Shown: positions 17,246 through 26,849, counted from the stretch's first letter. The stretch: 64,000 bases of DNA from Lacticaseibacillus jixianensis (GCF_003946485.1 NZ_RHOJ01000003.1:62001-126000); one strand, 5' to 3'. Made by a program: numbers and translations. The notes: generated by a model from the letters alone, not told the origin.

Positions 17246-18316
17246 ATGAAGAAATGGCTCAAGGCGCTGATAGCGCTACTGATACTGGCTGTGCCGTTAG
17301 CGGCGTGCAGCCAAAAGCCGGCCGTCAAAAAGCAGGCTGAGGTGATTCAAACCCCGCACAAAGGGACCCAGTTTTTGATGGGCACGGTCGTCACCCTCAG
17401 CGTCTACAACAAGGGCAAGGCCAAAGCCGTTGACGACGGCTTTGCGCGCGTCAAGGCGCTGGCCGCCAAGGTGACGGTCAACCAGAAGGGGTCGCAGGTC
17501 GACGCGGTCAATCAGGCGGCTGGCAAAAAGCCGGTCCAAGTCTCTGCGGACGTTTTCCGGCTGATCCAGTACGCAAAGCGCTACAGCCAGCGTTCCGAAG
17601 GGGCCTTTGACCTTGCAATCGGGCCGGTGACCAGCCTGTGGCACATTGGTTTTCCGGATGCGCGCAAGCCTAGTCAAGCCGAGATCAACGCGGTGCTGCC
17701 GCTGGTTCACTACCAGGACGTCGAGCTGAACGCTGCCAAGCGGACCGTTTACCTGAAGAAAAAGGGCATGCAGCTCGACCTTGGGGGCATTGCCAAGGGG
17801 TACATTGCCGACGAGGTGGTCAAGGTCTTTAAGAAGGACGGGGTCAACACGGCCATTATTGACCTCGGCGGCAACATTTTCGTCATGGGCCACAGCCCTA
17901 AGGCCACTAATCGGCCGTGGACGGTGGGCATTCAGGACCCGAAAAAGCCGCGCGGGACGGCAATCGGGTCTGTCCCGGCGGTCAACATCACCGTGGTGAC
18001 CTCAGGTATTTACGAACGCAACTTAATTGTGGCGGGGCATAACTATTCACACCTGATGAATCCGCGGACGGGTTATCCTTTTGAGAATAACTTGATGGGC
18101 GTCTCGATCGTCACGAAGAAATCAGTCGACGGGGATGCGCTGTCCACGGCCACGTTTGACAAGGGGCTGCGCGGCGGCATGGCCTTCATTGAAAAGCAGA
18201 AGGACGCCCAGGCGATCTTCATCACCAAAGATAAGAAGGTTTATATTTCCAGTGGGCTGAAGAACAAGTTTCAGCTCTTCAAGGACTCTGGGTACCAGAT
18301 GGCAACGCTAAAGTGA
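17246..18316 (+). CDS. fmnB: FAD:protein FMN transferase (ApbE family), FmnB
   Basis: A 356-residue ApbE-type lipoprotein. Lipobox LAAC with Cys21; then FLMGTVVTLSVYN, the conserved core LDLGGIAKGYIADEV (about residues 178-192) with the glycine-rich FAD-binding segment, and NIFVMGHSP. HLMNPRTGYPFENNLMGVSIV carries the family NPRTG motif, and DALSTATF the metal-binding Asp. It transfers FMN from FAD to Thr in SGAT motifs; PplA just upstream has two. A TATAAT at 17211-17216 suggests its own promoter downstream of the repeat array. AAAGGGG lies 11 nt before ATG 17246. Confidence 0.93.
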   Translation: MKKWLKALIALLILAVPLAACSQKPAVKKQAEVIQTPHKGTQFLMGTVVTLSVYNKGKAKAVDDGFARVKALAAKVTVNQKGSQVDAVNQAAGKKPVQVSADVFRLIQYAKRYSQRSEGAFDLAIGPVTSLWHIGFPDARKPSQAEINAVLPLVHYQDVELNAAKRTVYLKKKGMQLDLGGIAKGYIADEVVKVFKKDGVNTAIIDLGGNIFVMGHSPKATNRPWTVGIQDPKKPRGTAIGSVPAVNITVVTSGIYERNLIVAGHNYSHLMNPRTGYPFENNLMGVSIVTKKSVDGDALSTATFDKGLRGGMAFIEKQKDAQAIFITKDKKVYISSGLKNKFQLFKDSGYQMATLK

Positions 18317-18334
18317 TCAGTTTGGGGGAGTTTG

Positions 18335-19279
18335 ATGTCAGTTCGAGTGTTTCTTAAGCTGGTCGAAGCGCGCACGAAGCTTGCCAGTATCTTACCGTTC
18401 GGCGTGGGCGTGGGGTTTGCCTTGGTTTATTTTCACCAGGTCAACTGGCTGAACACGGGGTTGTTTTTCGTCGCGATGCTGCTGTTTGACATGATGACCA
18501 CCGCCCTGAACAACCTGATGGATTACCAAAAGGCGAAGGATGAAACTTACCGCCGGACTGTGAACATCATCGGTCAGGCGCAGCTGCCTTTGAAGCTGGT
18601 GCGCGGCGTGGTGGTCGGCCTGCTGGCGGTGGCGACCGTCCTTGGTCTCCTGCTGAGCAGTCGCACCGACTGGCTGCTCCTGGTGATCGGCGTCGCCTGC
18701 TTTGGCATCGGGATCTTCTACACGTTTGGGCCGCTGCCACTGTCCCGGCTGCCGCTGGGCGAGGTGTTCTCTGGGGTGACCATGGGTCTCGGTATCCCGT
18801 TTATCGCCGCTTACGTCAACGTGGATTCAAGCAAGCTGCTGGATCTGCGGCTGGCCTGGCCAAGCCTGAGCTTGACGGGGGACTGGCGCGCGCTGTTAGC
18901 GCTGGGGTTGGTCTGCGTGACCCCCATGGCGACGATCGCCAACGTCATGCTGGCCAACAATATGTCCGATGTTGCCGAAGATCAGCGCAACCACCGAGTG
19001 ACACTACCCATGTACTTGGGGGAAAAGTATGCGGCCTGGCTGTATACGTTTTTGGCGCTGTGCGGTTTCGGGGCTGAGCTGGTGGCGGTTGGCCTACGCC
19101 TGCTGCCGTGGCCGCTGCTGGTCGCACTGGTGCCACTGCCGCTGGTCTGGCGGCAGACCAGCGACTTCACCGCGCGGCCGGATAAGCAAGCGACGTTTGG
19201 GCTGTCGTTAAAAACGCTGGTGGCCGCAAACCTGGCGCTGATTGTCAGCCTTGTTGCCAGTTTGGGGGTGGGAAGATGA
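18335..19279 (+). CDS. dmkA: UbiA-family prenyltransferase DmkA (DHNA polyprenyltransferase)
   Basis: A 314-residue membrane prenyltransferase with about eight hydrophobic helices. Two Asp-rich active-site loops are visible: NNLMDYQKAKDE (about residues 66-77) and NMSDVAEDQRNHR (about 210-222). It should join the polyprenyl tail made by DmkB to 1,4-dihydroxy-2-naphthoate, giving demethylmenaquinone for EET. ATG 18335 follows GGGGGAG by 4 nt; an in-frame TTG at 18332 is too close. It lies 18 nt after fmnB and overlaps the next UbiA gene by 4 nt. Confidence 0.85.
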   Translation: MSVRVFLKLVEARTKLASILPFGVGVGFALVYFHQVNWLNTGLFFVAMLLFDMMTTALNNLMDYQKAKDETYRRTVNIIGQAQLPLKLVRGVVVGLLAVATVLGLLLSSRTDWLLLVIGVACFGIGIFYTFGPLPLSRLPLGEVFSGVTMGLGIPFIAAYVNVDSSKLLDLRLAWPSLSLTGDWRALLALGLVCVTPMATIANVMLANNMSDVAEDQRNHRVTLPMYLGEKYAAWLYTFLALCGFGAELVAVGLRLLPWPLLVALVPLPLVWRQTSDFTARPDKQATFGLSLKTLVAANLALIVSLVASLGVGR

Positions 19280-20268
19280 GCAACGCGAAAGCAAATGCCT
19301 ACCGCCGCTTGACCTGGCCGCTGTTCTTCGAGCTGATCCGGCTGCCGGCCAAGCTGTGCAGCTTCCTGCCGTACTTATTCGGTATTCTGTACGCCTGGTG
19401 GGGGTTCCACCAATTCAACTGGGTCAACTCGCTGATTTACTTCATCGGTCAGATGAGCATTGCGCTCTTCGTCACCGGTTTCAACAACGTCCAAGACTTC
19501 TACAAAGCCAAGGACGAACACTACCGGCAAACGCAAAACATCATCGGCCGCGAGCACCTGTCCCCGCGGCGCATCTTAGCGCTGATGGGCCTGTTTCTGG
19601 CCATTGCGGTCGGGGCCGGGGTGCTCCTTGTATGGCGGACCGATCTGAGCTTGCTGTTGATCGGCGGCCTCGCGATTTTCGTCGCGATCTTCTACACGTT
19701 CGGGCCCGTTCCCCTGTCTCGCATCCCGTCAGGGGAACTGCTGTCAGGCACCGTTGAAGGGTTCGGCGCGGTGTTCATCGCGGTGTTTGTGAACGTGGTG
19801 CCGCAGCCGATCACCCTGACGCTCACCGGCAGTCGGTTTGCCCTCAGTGGCAACCTGCCGGTGGTGCTCGCGCTGTTTCTGCTGGCGCTGCCGATCGTGA
19901 TCCTTGATGGGACGGTCATGTTTGCCGATAATATCTGCGACTTAGCGCAGGATCAGCGTAATCAGCGCTTCACCTTGCCCTACTACTTGGGTAAGGCGCG
20001 GGCGCTGAGAATTTACCCGTGGCTGCCGGCTGCGGCCTTTCTTGCCATCGTGCTGGCGGTAGGGCTGCGCCTGCTGCCGTGGCCAGTTTTGCTGGTGGTC
20101 TTCATGTGGCCGCAGGTGCGCCGAAACATTGACCGGTTCCTGGCGGTGCAAGACAAAGCCAAGACGTTTAACACGGCCGTGAACAACCTGCTGATGACCT
20201 TCGGCAGCGAGGCCATACTGCTTCTAGCCTGCATCCTGGCTGACCTTGCAGTGCCCGGGCTTTTCTGA
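19276..20268 (+). CDS. Second UbiA-family prenyltransferase (DmkA paralogue)
   Basis: A 330-residue membrane prenyltransferase related to the preceding gene along its length: NNVQDFYKAKDEHYRQTQNI and DNICDLAQDQRNQRFTLPYY mirror the DmkA loops, and IFYTFGPVPLSRIPSGE mirrors IFYTFGPLPLSRLPLGE. Start overlaps the dmkA stop (ATGA). Both copies keep the Asp residues needed for Mg-diphosphate binding, so both look active. One may act in demethylmenaquinone synthesis for EET and the other on another aromatic or tail substrate; which is which is not decidable here. The tandem pair suggests a local duplication followed by divergence. Confidence 0.85.
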   Translation: MSNAKANAYRRLTWPLFFELIRLPAKLCSFLPYLFGILYAWWGFHQFNWVNSLIYFIGQMSIALFVTGFNNVQDFYKAKDEHYRQTQNIIGREHLSPRRILALMGLFLAIAVGAGVLLVWRTDLSLLLIGGLAIFVAIFYTFGPVPLSRIPSGELLSGTVEGFGAVFIAVFVNVVPQPITLTLTGSRFALSGNLPVVLALFLLALPIVILDGTVMFADNICDLAQDQRNQRFTLPYYLGKARALRIYPWLPAAAFLAIVLAVGLRLLPWPVLLVVFMWPQVRRNIDRFLAVQDKAKTFNTAVNNLLMTFGSEAILLLACILADLAVPGLF

Positions 20269-20298
20269 TAACATAGTCTGAAGCTAGGAGGGCTGATC

Positions 20299-20448
20299 AT
20301 GTCCGTGAAAAAAGTTGCCTTGGCGTGCAGTGTCTGCGGGCACCGGAACTATTATGTCCCGGAGAACCCAAGGCGGACCGAGCGCCTAGTGTTGAATAAG
20401 TATTGCAAGTACTGCGGCCGCCAAACGGAGCACCGCGAGACGAAGTAG
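20299..20448 (+). CDS. rpmG: Ribosomal protein L33 (bL33)
   Basis: A 49-residue protein with two CxxC pairs ([12 protein letters not shown] and [12 protein letters not shown]), the zinc-binding form of L33, a 50S subunit protein near the E site. GCTAGGAGGG precedes ATG 20299. It is followed 12 nt later by secE, the standard rpmG–secE–nusG order. Confidence 0.92.
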   Translation: MSVKKVALACSVCGHRNYYVPENPRRTERLVLNKYCKYCGRQTEHRETK

Positions 20449-20460
20449 GAGGAAACGGCG

Positions 20461-20631
20461 ATGAAGTTTATCAAGAGTGTGATTCATGAGATGACGTTGG
20501 TCACTTGGCCAACCGCCAAGGAAACGCGGCGCGATACCACGACTGTCATCATCACTTCACTGCTGTTTGCGCTGTACTTTGCGCTGGCCGACTGGGTCAT
20601 CCTGCTGGCCCTCAAAGCGTTCATCTTTTAA
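20461..20631 (+). CDS. secE: Preprotein translocase subunit SecE
   Basis: A 56-residue single-spanning membrane protein. The amphipathic segment EMTLVTWPTAKETRRDT contains the conserved VTWP motif, followed by one transmembrane helix (about residues 30-52). It clamps SecY in the protein-export channel. AGGAGGAAACGGCG precedes the ATG. Too short for many gene callers, but position between rpmG and nusG and the WP motif make it firm. Confidence 0.93.
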   Translation: MKFIKSVIHEMTLVTWPTAKETRRDTTTVIITSLLFALYFALADWVILLALKAFIF

Positions 20632-20633
20632 TC

Positions 20634-20705
20634 TTGAAATTACCCCTGATCCTAGCGTATACTGGGAACAGCGCAAAAACCGAAGCCCCCGGGCGACGGT
20701 TTTTT
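20634..20705 (+). promoter_or_regulatory. nusG promoter and overlapping terminator-type hairpin
   Basis: TTGAAA (20634-20639), 18-nt spacer, TATACT (20658-20663). Immediately downstream AAAAACCG (20675-20682) pairs with CGGTTTTT (20697-20704), a terminator form. Transcripts from secE would meet a terminator, while those from this promoter would begin at or within the hairpin. Confidence 0.5.
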
Positions 20706-20731
20706 ATTTGTCATCAAAAAGGAGAAAAACA

Positions 20732-21277
20732 ATGGCTGAATCAGCTGAGAAGCTCTGGTACGTGCTGCACACGTACTCCGGTTACGAAAATAAGGTCAAG
20801 GCAAACCTGGAGTCCCGGGTCACTTCGATGAACATGGAAAACTACATCTTCCAAGTGATCGTGCCTGAAGAAGAAGAGCACGAGAAGAAGGACGGCAAGG
20901 ACAAGATCAAGATGGAGAAGGTCTTCCCCGGCTACGTTTTGGTCGAGATGGTCATGACGGACGAATCTTGGTTTGTCGTTCGTAACACGCCTGGCGTCAC
21001 GGGCTTCGTCGGCTCTCACGGCGGCGGCTCCAAGCCGAACCCGCTGATGCCCGAGGAAGTGGCCACGATCTTGCACTCGCAAGGGATGGCGACGACCCAC
21101 TCGAACCTGTCCTTTGATGTGGGTGAGACCATTACGATCATCGCCGGTGCGTTTGCCGGGATGAAGGGCAAGATCACCGCGAACGATCCGGACAAGCAGA
21201 AGATGAAGGTCACCATCAACATGTTCGAACGTGAAGTGGGTGCTGACTTGGACTATGACCAGGTCGATAAGCTGTAA
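20732..21277 (+). CDS. nusG: Transcription termination/antitermination protein NusG
   Basis: A 181-residue NusG. The NGN domain opens KLWYVLHTYSGYENKVKANL, with an acidic/basic insert EEEEHEKKDGKDKIK; the C-terminal KOW domain is VGETITIIAGAFAGMKGKIT. It binds RNA polymerase and links it to ribosomes or pausing control. Start chosen at ATG 20732 (AAAAAGGAG, good spacing); the frame is open further upstream but would overlap secE. Confidence 0.95.
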   Translation: MAESAEKLWYVLHTYSGYENKVKANLESRVTSMNMENYIFQVIVPEEEEHEKKDGKDKIKMEKVFPGYVLVEMVMTDESWFVVRNTPGVTGFVGSHGGGSKPNPLMPEEVATILHSQGMATTHSNLSFDVGETITIIAGAFAGMKGKITANDPDKQKMKVTINMFEREVGADLDYDQVDKL

Positions 21278-21289
21278 GCAGCTCATCTC

Positions 21290-21318
21290 AAAGGCGGCGG
21301 CGCAGGCCTCCGCTTTTT
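21290..21318 (+). terminator. Terminator after nusG
   Basis: AAAGGCGG pairs with CCGCTTTT (one G-T pair) around a 12-nt loop, ending in five T. Confidence 0.7.
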
Positions 21319-21338
21319 GGCGCCAGCGCTGATTTCAC

Positions 21339-21367
21339 TTGCTTTTAAGCGGTAGTCGTGGTAATTT
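21339..21367 (+). promoter_or_regulatory. rplKA promoter
   Basis: TTGCTT, 17-nt spacer, TAATTT, about 90 nt upstream of rplK. Confidence 0.5.
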
Positions 21368-21384
21368 AGTCGAGTATGTTTTGG

Positions 21385-21438
21385 CATACGCGTGGGAGGG
21401 CAAAATTACCTTGCCCATCATGACCACATCACGGACTT
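21385..21438 (+). promoter_or_regulatory. rplK leader, likely L1-binding autoregulatory site
   Basis: The leader has GTGGGAGGGCAAAATTACC then TTGCCCATCATGACCACATC and ACGGAC just before the ribosome-binding site. GGGCAA pairs with TTGCCC. This pattern matches L11-operon leaders of Firmicutes that mimic the L1 site of 23S rRNA, so translation of rplKA should be repressed by free L1. Confidence 0.6.
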
Positions 21439-21454
21439 AAGGAGGTTATGTTTC

Positions 21455-21880
21455 GTGGCTAAAAAAGTAGCAAACATCGTTAAACTCCAGATCCCTGGGG
21501 GCAAAGCAACTCCAGCTCCGCCTGTTGGCCCTGCACTGGGTCAAGCTGGGATCAACATCATGGGCTTCACCAAGGATTTCAACGCACGGACGGCAGACCA
21601 AAATGGGATGCTGATTCCAGTTGTCATCACCGTGTACGAAGATCGTTCCTTTGACTTCGTCACCAAGACCCCGCCGGCAGCGGTTCTTCTGAAGAAGGCC
21701 GCTGGCGTAGAGCACGGCTCTGGCGAACCGAACACCAAAAAGGTTGCGAAGGTTACCAAGGACCAAGTGAAGCAGATCGCGGAAACGAAGATGCAAGACC
21801 TTAACGCCGCAGACGTAGAAGCTGCGATGCGCATGGTTGAAGGGACAGCACGTTCCATGGGCTTCGAAGTCGAAGACTAA
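21455..21880 (+). CDS. rplK: Ribosomal protein L11 (uL11)
   Basis: A 141-residue L11: [20 protein letters not shown] at the N-terminus, then the conserved [14 protein letters not shown]. It binds the GTPase-associated centre of 23S rRNA. GTG start at 21455 with AAGGAGG 9 nt upstream; an ATG at 21448 is out of frame. Cotranscribed with rplA. Confidence 0.97.
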   Translation: MAKKVANIVKLQIPGGKATPAPPVGPALGQAGINIMGFTKDFNARTADQNGMLIPVVITVYEDRSFDFVTKTPPAAVLLKKAAGVEHGSGEPNTKKVAKVTKDQVKQIAETKMQDLNAADVEAAMRMVEGTARSMGFEVED

Positions 21881-21969
21881 TGCATGTCCGGATCTTCAGC
21901 GAAAGCTGAATGAATCAAGTGGAAGGGCTTAGGCCCGCTGACCACATTTGCAAGGAGGAAAATTCCAGT

Positions 21970-22659
21970 ATGGCTAAGAAAGCAAAGAAGTACCAAGACG
22001 CTGCCAAGCAGGTTGATGCCACCAAGGCATACACCCCTGAAGATGCAGTTGCATTGGTCAAGAAGATCGATTTTGCCAAGTTCGACGCAACCGTCGAAGT
22101 GGCTTACAACCTGAACATTGACGTTAAGCAGGCTGATCAGCAGATCCGTGGCGCCCTCGTGCTGCCAAACGGGACTGGTAAGACTCAGCGTGTGATCGTC
22201 TTCGCTGAAGGCCCACAGGCACAGGCTGCTAAGGATGCCGGTGCCGATGTTGTCGGCTCCGACGATTTGGTCCAGAAGGTTCAAGACGGCTGGCTCGACT
22301 TCGACGTTGCCGTTGCGACACCGCCGATGATGGCCAAAGTTGGTCGTTTGGGCCGGGTCCTCGGGCCTAAGGGCTTGATGCCTAACCCGAAGACCGGGAC
22401 CGTGACGATGGACACCGCTAAGGCGGTCAACGACGTCAAGGCCGGGCAGGTGGCTTACCGTGCCGACAAGGCTGGTATCGTCCACGCCCCGATCGGCAAG
22501 GTATCGTTTGACGACGCGAAGCTCATTGAGAACTTCAAGGCGCTGAACGATGTCATCGTCAAGGCTCGTCCTGCTTCAACCAAAGGGACGTACATTCAGA
22601 GCCTCACGCTCACCTCAACCTTTGGCCCTGGGGTCAAAGTTGACGTTGCAGCGTTCTAA
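21970..22659 (+). CDS. rplA: Ribosomal protein L1 (uL1)
   Basis: A 229-residue L1, with the signature [19 protein letters not shown] around residue 125-143. It forms the L1 stalk at the tRNA exit side and represses its own operon. Start chosen at ATG 21970 after CAAGGAGG; a frame extends to 21910 without support. Normally rplJ follows directly; here a repeat array and the opuC operon intervene. Confidence 0.97.
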   Translation: MAKKAKKYQDAAKQVDATKAYTPEDAVALVKKIDFAKFDATVEVAYNLNIDVKQADQQIRGALVLPNGTGKTQRVIVFAEGPQAQAAKDAGADVVGSDDLVQKVQDGWLDFDVAVATPPMMAKVGRLGRVLGPKGLMPNPKTGTVTMDTAKAVNDVKAGQVAYRADKAGIVHAPIGKVSFDDAKLIENFKALNDVIVKARPASTKGTYIQSLTLTSTFGPGVKVDVAAF

Positions 22660-22673
22660 ATTAATCAAATGAC

Positions 22674-22704
22674 GCGTCACCTCCTTGGAGGTGGCGCTTT
22701 TTTT
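22674..22704 (+). terminator. Terminator after rplA
   Basis: An 11-bp stem (GCGTCACCTCC with GGAGGTGGCGC) with a TT loop and seven T. A hairpin-repeat array begins at 22709. Confidence 0.9.
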
Positions 22705-22708
22705 ATCC

Positions 22709-23140
22709 AAGGTGCGCAGAGTCTGCGCACTTAGCGGGACAGCTAACCTAGCTATAAGCATTGCCGCCGTACTTTGGCGGCGAGGCTTACAGCGTAGTTA
22801 GATGCTTCCGCGTTGCGGACTCGTAGCCCAGTTAAGGTGTGCAGGGTTCGCGTACTTAGCGGGATGGGTAGCGTAGGTGAGGGTATTGCCGGCGAGGCCC
22901 TCACCGTAGCTAGCCACTGCCGCGTTGCGAACCCGAAACCCGATTAGAAAGGTGCGCAGAGTCTGCGCACTTAGCGGGACAGCTAACCTAGCTGTAAGCA
23001 TTGCCGCCGTACTTTGGCGGCGAGGCTTGCAGCGTAGTTAGATGCTCCCGCGTTGCGGACTCGAAGCCCAGTTAAGGTGCGCAGCGTTCGCGCACTTAGG
23101 TAGACGCGTAGCTCTGGCGCTATCAGCCCGAGTAGGAAAA
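22709..23140 (+). repeat. Hairpin-repeat array 2 (three full copies and one truncated)
   Basis: Units begin at 22709, 22834, 22949 and 23074. Units 1 and 3 are near-identical: GAGTCTGC pairs with GCGGACTC, GCGGGA with TTCCGC, and GCCGCC with GGCGGC. Unit 3 has GCTGTA/TGCAGC where unit 1 has GCTATA/TACAGC. Unit 2 differs in sequence but pairs fully: GGGTTCGC/GCGAACCC, GCGG/CCGC and an 8-bp GGTGAGGG/CCCTCACC, with its apical stem lost. Unit 4 breaks off after about 40 bp. The remaining 150 bp before opuCA holds no gene. Confidence 0.85.
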
Positions 23141-23295
23141 GTCACTACTCACGGTGTCAAACTTTTCTGAAAGCGGGCGGTGTCAAATCTGCTGAAACCG
23201 GCGCACAGCCAGGGTTTGGGATGCAATGTAAGCGATGCGGGAAAATGTTTATGATATGGTAAATGTGTACAAATCGGAAAAAGGGGAGGATGCAA

Positions 23296-24504
23296 ATGAC
23301 CAACGAGGAGGAACCGATCGTCCAGTATCAGGACGTGAATAAGATTTACCGCGGCGGCAACGTTGCGGTTGAGCACATTAACCTCACCATCGATCGCGGC
23401 GATTTCGTCTGCCTGATTGGCACTTCAGGGTCGGGGAAAACCACGACGATGCGCATGATCAACCGCATGCTTGAACCGACCGGCGGCACGATCCTGTTTA
23501 AGGGCAAGGACATTCACCAGCAGGACCCGGTCGCACTCCGGCGCCGCATCGGCTACGTGATCCAAAACGTCGGCTTGATGCCCCACATGACGCTTTACGA
23601 GAACATTACGCTGGTCCCCAAACTGTTGAAGTGGCCAGAGGCTAAGCGACGGGCCAAAGCGGAAGAGCTGATCAAAATGGTCGAGCTGCCGGAAAGTTTT
23701 CTGGATCGCTACCCGGCCGAGCTCTCCGGCGGTCAGCAGCAGCGCATCGGGGTGATCCGGGCGCTGGCGGCCAACCAGGATCTGATCCTAATGGACGAGC
23801 CGTTCGGGGCACTCGACCCCATTACGCGTGAGAGTCTCCAGGAGCTGGTCAAGCACCTGCAGCAGGAGCTTGGCAAAACCGTTGTGTTCGTGACCCACGA
23901 CATGGACGAGGCGCTCAAGCTGGCCACTAAGATCGTGGTGATGGACGCCGGACACATTATCCAGACGGCCACCCCCACGGCGTTGTTGCAGCACCCGGCC
24001 ACCGCGTTCGTGCGCGAGCTGATCGGCGAAGAACGTCTGATCCAGGCCCGAGCCGACGTGACGACGGTGGGAGCGATCATGCTGAAAAACCCAGTGGCCA
24101 TCACGCCGGGCAAGTCGCTGCACGAGGCCATTCAACTGATGCGTGATCGGCGCGTTGATACACTGCTGGTCGTCGACGACAACAACTACTTGAAGGGTTT
24201 TATCGACATCGAATCCCTCACGCGCCAGTACGCCCAGTCCACGGCGGTCAGTGATATTATGCAAACAAAGCTCTTTTACGTGCATGAATCCGCCCTGCTG
24301 CGTGATTCGGTCGACCGGATTTTGAAGCGGGGGCTGAAGTACGTGCCGGTGGTGGACGCGGAAAACAAGCTGAAGGGCATTGTCACCCGCTCCGCCTTGG
24401 TCGACATGGTGTATGACACGATCTGGGGTGAAAACGCCGATCACGATGAGACCGAGGCCGGGCCGGACCACCAGCCTCAGGCGGGAGGTGAGCGGCATGG
24501 GTGA
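23296..24504 (+). CDS. opuCA: Osmoprotectant ABC transporter ATP-binding protein with CBS domains
   Basis: A 402-residue ATPase for glycine betaine/carnitine/choline import. ABC domain (about 1-240): Walker [10 protein letters not shown], signature [15 protein letters not shown], Walker [14 protein letters not shown]-loop FVTHDMDEA. Two CBS domains follow (about 255-370: [20 protein letters not shown] and [14 protein letters not shown]), which in OpuC/OpuA sense ionic strength or cyclic-di-AMP. Start chosen at ATG 23296, 6 nt after GGGGAGGA. First gene of opuCABCD, overlapping opuCB by 8 nt. Exact ligand choice is not shown. Confidence 0.92.
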   Translation: MTNEEEPIVQYQDVNKIYRGGNVAVEHINLTIDRGDFVCLIGTSGSGKTTTMRMINRMLEPTGGTILFKGKDIHQQDPVALRRRIGYVIQNVGLMPHMTLYENITLVPKLLKWPEAKRRAKAEELIKMVELPESFLDRYPAELSGGQQQRIGVIRALAANQDLILMDEPFGALDPITRESLQELVKHLQQELGKTVVFVTHDMDEALKLATKIVVMDAGHIIQTATPTALLQHPATAFVRELIGEERLIQARADVTTVGAIMLKNPVAITPGKSLHEAIQLMRDRRVDTLLVVDDNNYLKGFIDIESLTRQYAQSTAVSDIMQTKLFYVHESALLRDSVDRILKRGLKYVPVVDAENKLKGIVTRSALVDMVYDTIWGENADHDETEAGPDHQPQAGGERHG

Positions 24505-25138
24505 CTTCTTGGCCCAACACGGCGCCGAACTGCTGGTCAAAACCTGGGAACAGCTGTACATCTCGGCGATTTCGCTGGGGCTCGGGATCCTCGTGGCCGT
24601 GCCGCTGGGGGTCGTGCTGACCCGGCTGCCAAAGACGGCGAAAGTGGTGATTGCCCTCGCGTCGATGCTCCAAACCGTGCCCAGCCTAGCGCTGCTGGCG
24701 CTGATGATCCCACTGTTTGGCATAGGCCAGGTACCGGCCATTGTGGCGCTGTTTATTTACTCCCTGCTGCCGATCCTGCGCAACACCTACATCGGGATGC
24801 AGGACGTCTCCCCGGTTTTGAAGGACGCGGCCAAGGGCATGGGCATGACGCCGGTGCAATCCATCGTGCAGGTGGAACTGCCCATGGCGATGCCGGTGAT
24901 CATGGCCGGGATCCGACTGTCGGCGGTGTATGTCATTGCCTGGGCGACCCTGGCCTCCTACATCGGGGCGGGCGGCCTGGGTGATCTGATCTTCAGCGGC
25001 CTGAACCTGTTTCAGCCGGCGCTGATCATCGGTGGGACGGTGCCGGTGACGATCCTGGCCCTGGCGGTTGACTGGCTTCTCGGCAGGCTGGAGAAGCGGC
25101 TCACCCCGCGGACCAGCCGGAAGGAGGCCGCACAATGA
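24497..25138 (+). CDS. opuCB: Osmoprotectant ABC transporter permease
   Basis: A 213-residue permease with five hydrophobic helices and the EAA loop [20 protein letters not shown]. Homologous to opuCD in the same operon. Start at ATG 24497, with GGGAGGTGAG upstream within the end of opuCA; its stop overlaps opuCC (ATGA). Confidence 0.92.
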   Translation: MGDFLAQHGAELLVKTWEQLYISAISLGLGILVAVPLGVVLTRLPKTAKVVIALASMLQTVPSLALLALMIPLFGIGQVPAIVALFIYSLLPILRNTYIGMQDVSPVLKDAAKGMGMTPVQSIVQVELPMAMPVIMAGIRLSAVYVIAWATLASYIGAGGLGDLIFSGLNLFQPALIIGGTVPVTILALAVDWLLGRLEKRLTPRTSRKEAAQ

Positions 25139-26058
25139 AAAGACTGACCAAACTGATCCTGGCGGTGGGGGTATTGCTATTCGCGCTGGCGGGCTGTGGA
25201 TTTCCCGGCATCGCCGGGACCGATCGCGGCACGATCAAGATCGCGGCGATGAGCGCGACAGAAAGCTCGGTCATGGCCAACATGCTGGCCGAGCTGATCA
25301 ACCACGAGCTCGGCTACCCCACGACGCTGGTGGCCAATCTCGGCTCCACCACGGTGACGCATCAGGCGCTGCTGCGCGGGGATGCCGACATTGCCGCGAC
25401 CCGCTACACTGGCACAGATCTGACGGGGACGCTGAACCTGCCGGTAGAAAAGGACCCCAAGAAGGCCGGCGCGATCGTCAAGCGGGTGTTCAAACAGAAG
25501 TTCCACCAGACGTGGTTTCCGACTTACGGGTTTGCGGATACATACGCCTTCATGGTGACCAACCAGTTTGCCGCGCAGCATCACGTGGCGACTATCAGTC
25601 AGCTCAAGTCGCTAGCCCCAAGCATGGCCGCCGGCGTTGATTCGTCCTGGATGAATCGCAAGGGCGACGGTTACGCGGACTTTACGACTACGTACGGCTA
25701 CGACTTCAAGCGGGTTTACCCGATGCAGATCGGGTTGGTGTACGACGCGGTGGCGGCGGGAAAGATGCAGACCGTATTGGGTTACTCTACCGATGGCCGG
25801 ATCCACTCTTATGACTTGACGGTGCTGAAGGACGATAAGCACTTTTTCCCGCCGTATGACGCCTCTTTGGTGGTCAACGACAGTCTGCTAAAAAAGTACC
25901 CCAAACTGGCCCCGGTCTTGCATCGCCTTGACGGGAAAATCAGCGTGGCCGCGATGCAGGAGCTGAATTACCAAGTGGACGACCAGCTCAAAGAGCCGGC
26001 GGTCGTGGCCCAGGAGTTTCTGGTTAAACACAACTATTTCAGAGGAGGTGAAGACTGA
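25135..26058 (+). CDS. opuCC: Osmoprotectant-binding lipoprotein
   Basis: A 307-residue OpuAC-type binding lipoprotein. Signal peptide with lipobox ALAGC (Cys21), then [28 protein letters not shown] and [14 protein letters not shown], characteristic of the QAT-family substrate-binding proteins for quaternary amines. Anchored outside the membrane, it delivers ligand to OpuCB/OpuCD. Start overlaps opuCB; stop overlaps opuCD by one base (TGATG). Confidence 0.92.
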   Translation: MKRLTKLILAVGVLLFALAGCGFPGIAGTDRGTIKIAAMSATESSVMANMLAELINHELGYPTTLVANLGSTTVTHQALLRGDADIAATRYTGTDLTGTLNLPVEKDPKKAGAIVKRVFKQKFHQTWFPTYGFADTYAFMVTNQFAAQHHVATISQLKSLAPSMAAGVDSSWMNRKGDGYADFTTTYGYDFKRVYPMQIGLVYDAVAAGKMQTVLGYSTDGRIHSYDLTVLKDDKHFFPPYDASLVVNDSLLKKYPKLAPVLHRLDGKISVAAMQELNYQVDDQLKEPAVVAQEFLVKHNYFRGGED

Positions 26059-26717
26059 TGGCAGACATGGGGACTTTTCAGCAGTTCTGGTACTATTTGA
26101 CGACCAACGGGAGCTACGTGCTCAGTCAGTTCACCCGGCATTTTCTCATTTCCATATACGGGGTGTTGATCGCCGCCGTGATCGGTATTCCCGTTGGGCT
26201 GGTGATCGCCCGCAACCGCAAGCTGTCCAGCACGGTGATCGGGATCGCCAACGTGATCCAGACCATCCCGAGTCTGGCGATGCTGTCCATCATCATGCTG
26301 GGGCTTGGGCTGGGGGTCAACACGGTGGTCGTGACCGTGTTTCTGTACTCACTGCTGCCGATCATTAAAAACACGTACACTGGCATGGTCAATGTCGACC
26401 CCACGGTGATCGATTCCGCCAAGGGGATGGGCATGACCTCGTTTCAGCGGCTTTACATGGTCGAAATTCCCCTTTCGATGAGTGTGATCATGGCCGGGAT
26501 CCGGAATGCGTTAGTGGTCGCCATCGGGATCACCGCCATCGGCGCCTTTGTGGGGGCCGGCGGGCTGGGCGACATCATCGTGCGCGGGACGAACGCGACT
26601 AACGGTGGTGCCATCATCCTGGCCGGCGCGCTGCCGACTGCGCTGATGGCGATCATCGCCGATTTGGTGCTCGGGTTTGTCCAGCGGCGGCTGGAGCCGA
26701 AGGAATCAAGCCGCTAA
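26058..26717 (+). CDS. opuCD: Osmoprotectant ABC transporter permease
   Basis: A 219-residue permease, second membrane subunit of the OpuC importer, with the EAA loop SAKGMGMTSFQRLYMVEIPL. Shows the same fold and similar sequence as opuCB, indicating an old duplication. GAGGAGGTGAAGACTG precedes the ATG. Last gene of the operon; a terminator follows 8 nt after the stop. Confidence 0.92.
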   Translation: MADMGTFQQFWYYLTTNGSYVLSQFTRHFLISIYGVLIAAVIGIPVGLVIARNRKLSSTVIGIANVIQTIPSLAMLSIIMLGLGLGVNTVVVTVFLYSLLPIIKNTYTGMVNVDPTVIDSAKGMGMTSFQRLYMVEIPLSMSVIMAGIRNALVVAIGITAIGAFVGAGGLGDIIVRGTNATNGGAIILAGALPTALMAIIADLVLGFVQRRLEPKESSR

Positions 26718-26724
26718 GCGCATA

Positions 26725-26759
26725 GCGTGTCTCCTGCCACCGGTGGGGGACACGTTTTT
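26725..26759 (+). terminator. Terminator after opuCD
   Basis: CGTGTCTCC pairs with GGGGACACG (one G-T pair), with an inner CCAC/GTGG, then five T. Confidence 0.85.
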
Positions 26760-26814
26760 GGTCTGGTTCATTTGGTGAGAGCGAGCGTCGGCGGAAGGAA
26801 TTTGACGGTCTTCC

Positions 26815-26843
26815 TTGACGCCGGGGGTCGTTCATGATATGCT
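26815..26843 (+). promoter_or_regulatory. rplJL promoter
   Basis: TTGACG, 17-nt spacer, TATGCT, about 150 nt upstream of rplJ. Confidence 0.75.
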
Positions 26844-26849
26844 CCTCGT

